From positions 5,499 to 69,498 of the forward strand of contig JBCCGK010000061.1 of the NCBI GenBank assembly GCA_039029315.1: a DNA stretch of 64,000 nt, read 5' to 3'. The notes beneath the pieces were generated by a model, which was not told where the DNA came from, searched no databases, and was given only the letters and a program-made list of their open reading frames with translations. Below, piece by piece: positions 62,761 to 64,000 of the stretch. The stretch is from JBCCCJ01 sp039029315 (GTDB lineage: Bacteria > Bacteroidota > Bacteroidia > J057). Positions within the stretch are counted from its first letter, which is position 1. The number at the start of each line of letters is the position of its first letter. A program made the position numbers and the translations under genes.

Positions 62761-63798
62761 TTATTCTGATTCTGATTGTTGAAAGTGGTTCCACCCTTGT
62801 GGGTGAATATCTGTAAGCTCACCTGAATCCAATACCATTTGGATCACTTGGGGATCCTCTGTGATATGGCCAATGACAGAAATATCAGCTTCAGTTTTTA
62901 TTTTATCAAAATCTTCGATTGGGATTGTGAACAGCAGTTCATAATCCTCTCCCCCATGAAGGGCAAAAGTTACAGGGCTGATCTGGAATTCTTCTCCAAC
63001 TTTCATGGTTTGAAAGTCCAGTGGGAGTTTGTTGGCAAAAAGTCGTGCACCACAATTGCTGTGCTTGCATAAGTGATGAATTTCATTGGCCAAACCATCA
63101 CTGACATCAATCATGGAGGTAGGCTTGACATTCAGCGCTGCAAGTCTCTGAATGAGATCCAATCTAGCACGAGGACGAAGTTGTCTCCCAACGACATAAT
63201 CAAAATCATTGAGATCAGGCTGCAGCTGAGGATTTTTGAGGAAAACAGATTTTTCTCTATCCAAAATCAAAAATCCAGCATAAGCCGATCCGAGGTCTCC
63301 ACTTACACACACCAGATTTTTGACCTGAGCACCTTTTCTTCGAACAACCTCGGATTCTTGAGCTGTCCCAAATGCCGTAACAGAGATCACAAGTCCCTGA
63401 CGCGAACTGGAAGTATCTCCTCCCAACAGATCAATTTGATAGGCATCGCAAGCTGCCTGAATGCCAGCATACAATTCTTCAATCGCTTCAACGGTGAATC
63501 GATTGCTCACTCCTATGGAAACTGTTACTCCGTACGGCTGCGCATTCATCGCAACAATATCACTGACATTCACCGCAATAGATTTGAATCCGACATGCTG
63601 TATGGGTGCATAGGCCAAATCAAAATGCACACCTTCCAACAGCAAATCTGTACTAATCAGTTCGACAGTATTCGATCCTGTTTTGACAATGGCAGCATCA
63701 TCTCCGATACCCAGCTGGACATTGGCATGATATGATTCAAAATTTTTTGTTATTCGATCAATCAGACCGAACTCACCCACATGTTCAATGGGAGTCAT
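62761..63798 (-). CDS. thiL: Thiamine-monophosphate kinase
   Basis: ThiL makes thiamine diphosphate from thiamine monophosphate. The 345-residue protein has the GIGDDAAI metal/ATP site, the LISTDLLLEGVHFD and NVSDIVAMNAQP segments, and SMIDVSDGLANEIHHLCKH. No other thi genes are in the window. It is directly followed by xth. Confidence 0.96.
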   Translation of the reverse strand: MTPIEHVGEFGLIDRITKNFESYHANVQLGIGDDAAIVKTGSNTVELISTDLLLEGVHFDLAYAPIQHVGFKSIAVNVSDIVAMNAQPYGVTVSIGVSNRFTVEAIEELYAGIQAACDAYQIDLLGGDTSSSRQGLVISVTAFGTAQESEVVRRKGAQVKNLVCVSGDLGSAYAGFLILDREKSVFLKNPQLQPDLNDFDYVVGRQLRPRARLDLIQRLAALNVKPTSMIDVSDGLANEIHHLCKHSNCGARLFANKLPLDFQTMKVGEEFQISPVTFALHGGEDYELLFTIPIEDFDKIKTEADISVIGHITEDPQVIQMVLDSGELTDIHPQGWNHFQQSESE

Positions 63799-63905
63799 AG
63801 GTTCTTAAATTTTAGTCAAGATGAAGAGAGGAGCAAGAGCACAAATCTACACATAATCCTTTTTCTCTCAGAGTCCAAAGAGCAGTCGAAAGTAACAAAC
63901 AATGC

Positions 63906-63926
63906 TTATCCACGAAATTATCAACA
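63906..63926. promoter_or_regulatory. Two DnaA-box-like sequences
   Basis: TTATCCACG (63906-63914) and TTATCAACA (63918-63926) each differ by one base from the DnaA-box consensus TTATNCACA, lie on the same strand in AT-rich DNA, and are 3 bp apart. With parS 6 kb away this may be the edge of the origin region. Two boxes are too few to call oriC. Confidence 0.3.
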
Positions 63927-64000
63927 ATAGGATAATTTGAATTATGATTCCTATCTTTCTTATAATCAATCACTTGCCTGTCTCATTTTTTCCAAATAAA

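Overview
The window is a stretch of a Bacteroidota chromosome, most like the gliding or predatory marine lineages (Saprospiria and relatives). The evidence is two GldN-type gliding/type IX secretion proteins, a giant adhesin with a gliding-motility-associated C-terminal sorting domain, a TonB-dependent receptor with an N-terminal carboxypeptidase-like domain, DUF4159, DUF4175 and DUF4249-like proteins, and promoter-like elements of the Bacteroidota type (TTTG, about 19 bp, TAnnTTTG). Genes are tightly packed. I see no tRNA, rRNA, CRISPR array, transposase or prophage.

Layout. 1-4.4 kb: end of an M28 peptidase, a seven-haem cytochrome c with TPRs, and an unrecognised three-module protein with a nucleoside-deoxyribosyltransferase/TIR-like C-terminus. 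4.8-11.3 kb: GNAT, an HsdR_N-type nuclease domain, and the operon M16 peptidase-sbcD-sbcC. 11.5-18.3 kb: lipoprotein, SH3 protein, DprE2-like reductase and the large adhesin. 18.3-25.8 kb (all minus strand): DUF368 polyprenyl-phosphate transporter behind a promoter/terminator leader, scpA, an anti-sigma-like TPR protein, an ECF sigma factor, a caspase-like peptidase and a LuxC-type acyl-CoA reductase. 26-35.7 kb: housekeeping genes (gatB, frr, fmt, psuG) with AlkB, PrcB-like, M48 and CDF genes. 35.9-41 kb: TonB receptor, tandem structured repeats and two gldN-type genes. 41-55.3 kb: pgk, a DPPR-synthase-like UbiA protein, birA and many single genes. 55.5-63.8 kb: a minus-strand cluster of DUF4175, RsbW-like kinase, ybeY and mnmG, preceded by thiL and xth.

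How it fits together. The mnmG start carries a textbook parS palindrome, and two DnaA-box-like sequences lie near the right edge, so this part may be near the replication origin. A DPPR-synthase-like UbiA protein and a DprE2-like reductase suggest polyprenyl-phospho-arabinose-type sugar donor synthesis, and the DUF368 carrier would recycle polyprenyl phosphate. DNA maintenance is well represented (SbcCD, ScpA, AlkB, YcaQ/AlkZ-like, XthA).

The most unusual signals are not genes. A 15-bp palindrome with consensus TTCGCAAATTGCGAA occurs eight times between 38.7 and 53.2 kb, mostly inside genes and in different reading frames, and I found no copy elsewhere. There are two long (167-169 bp) imperfect palindromic elements, a tandem 108-bp three-hairpin repeat, a promoter-terminator leader before the DUF368 gene, and a possible small RNA with its own terminator before birA.
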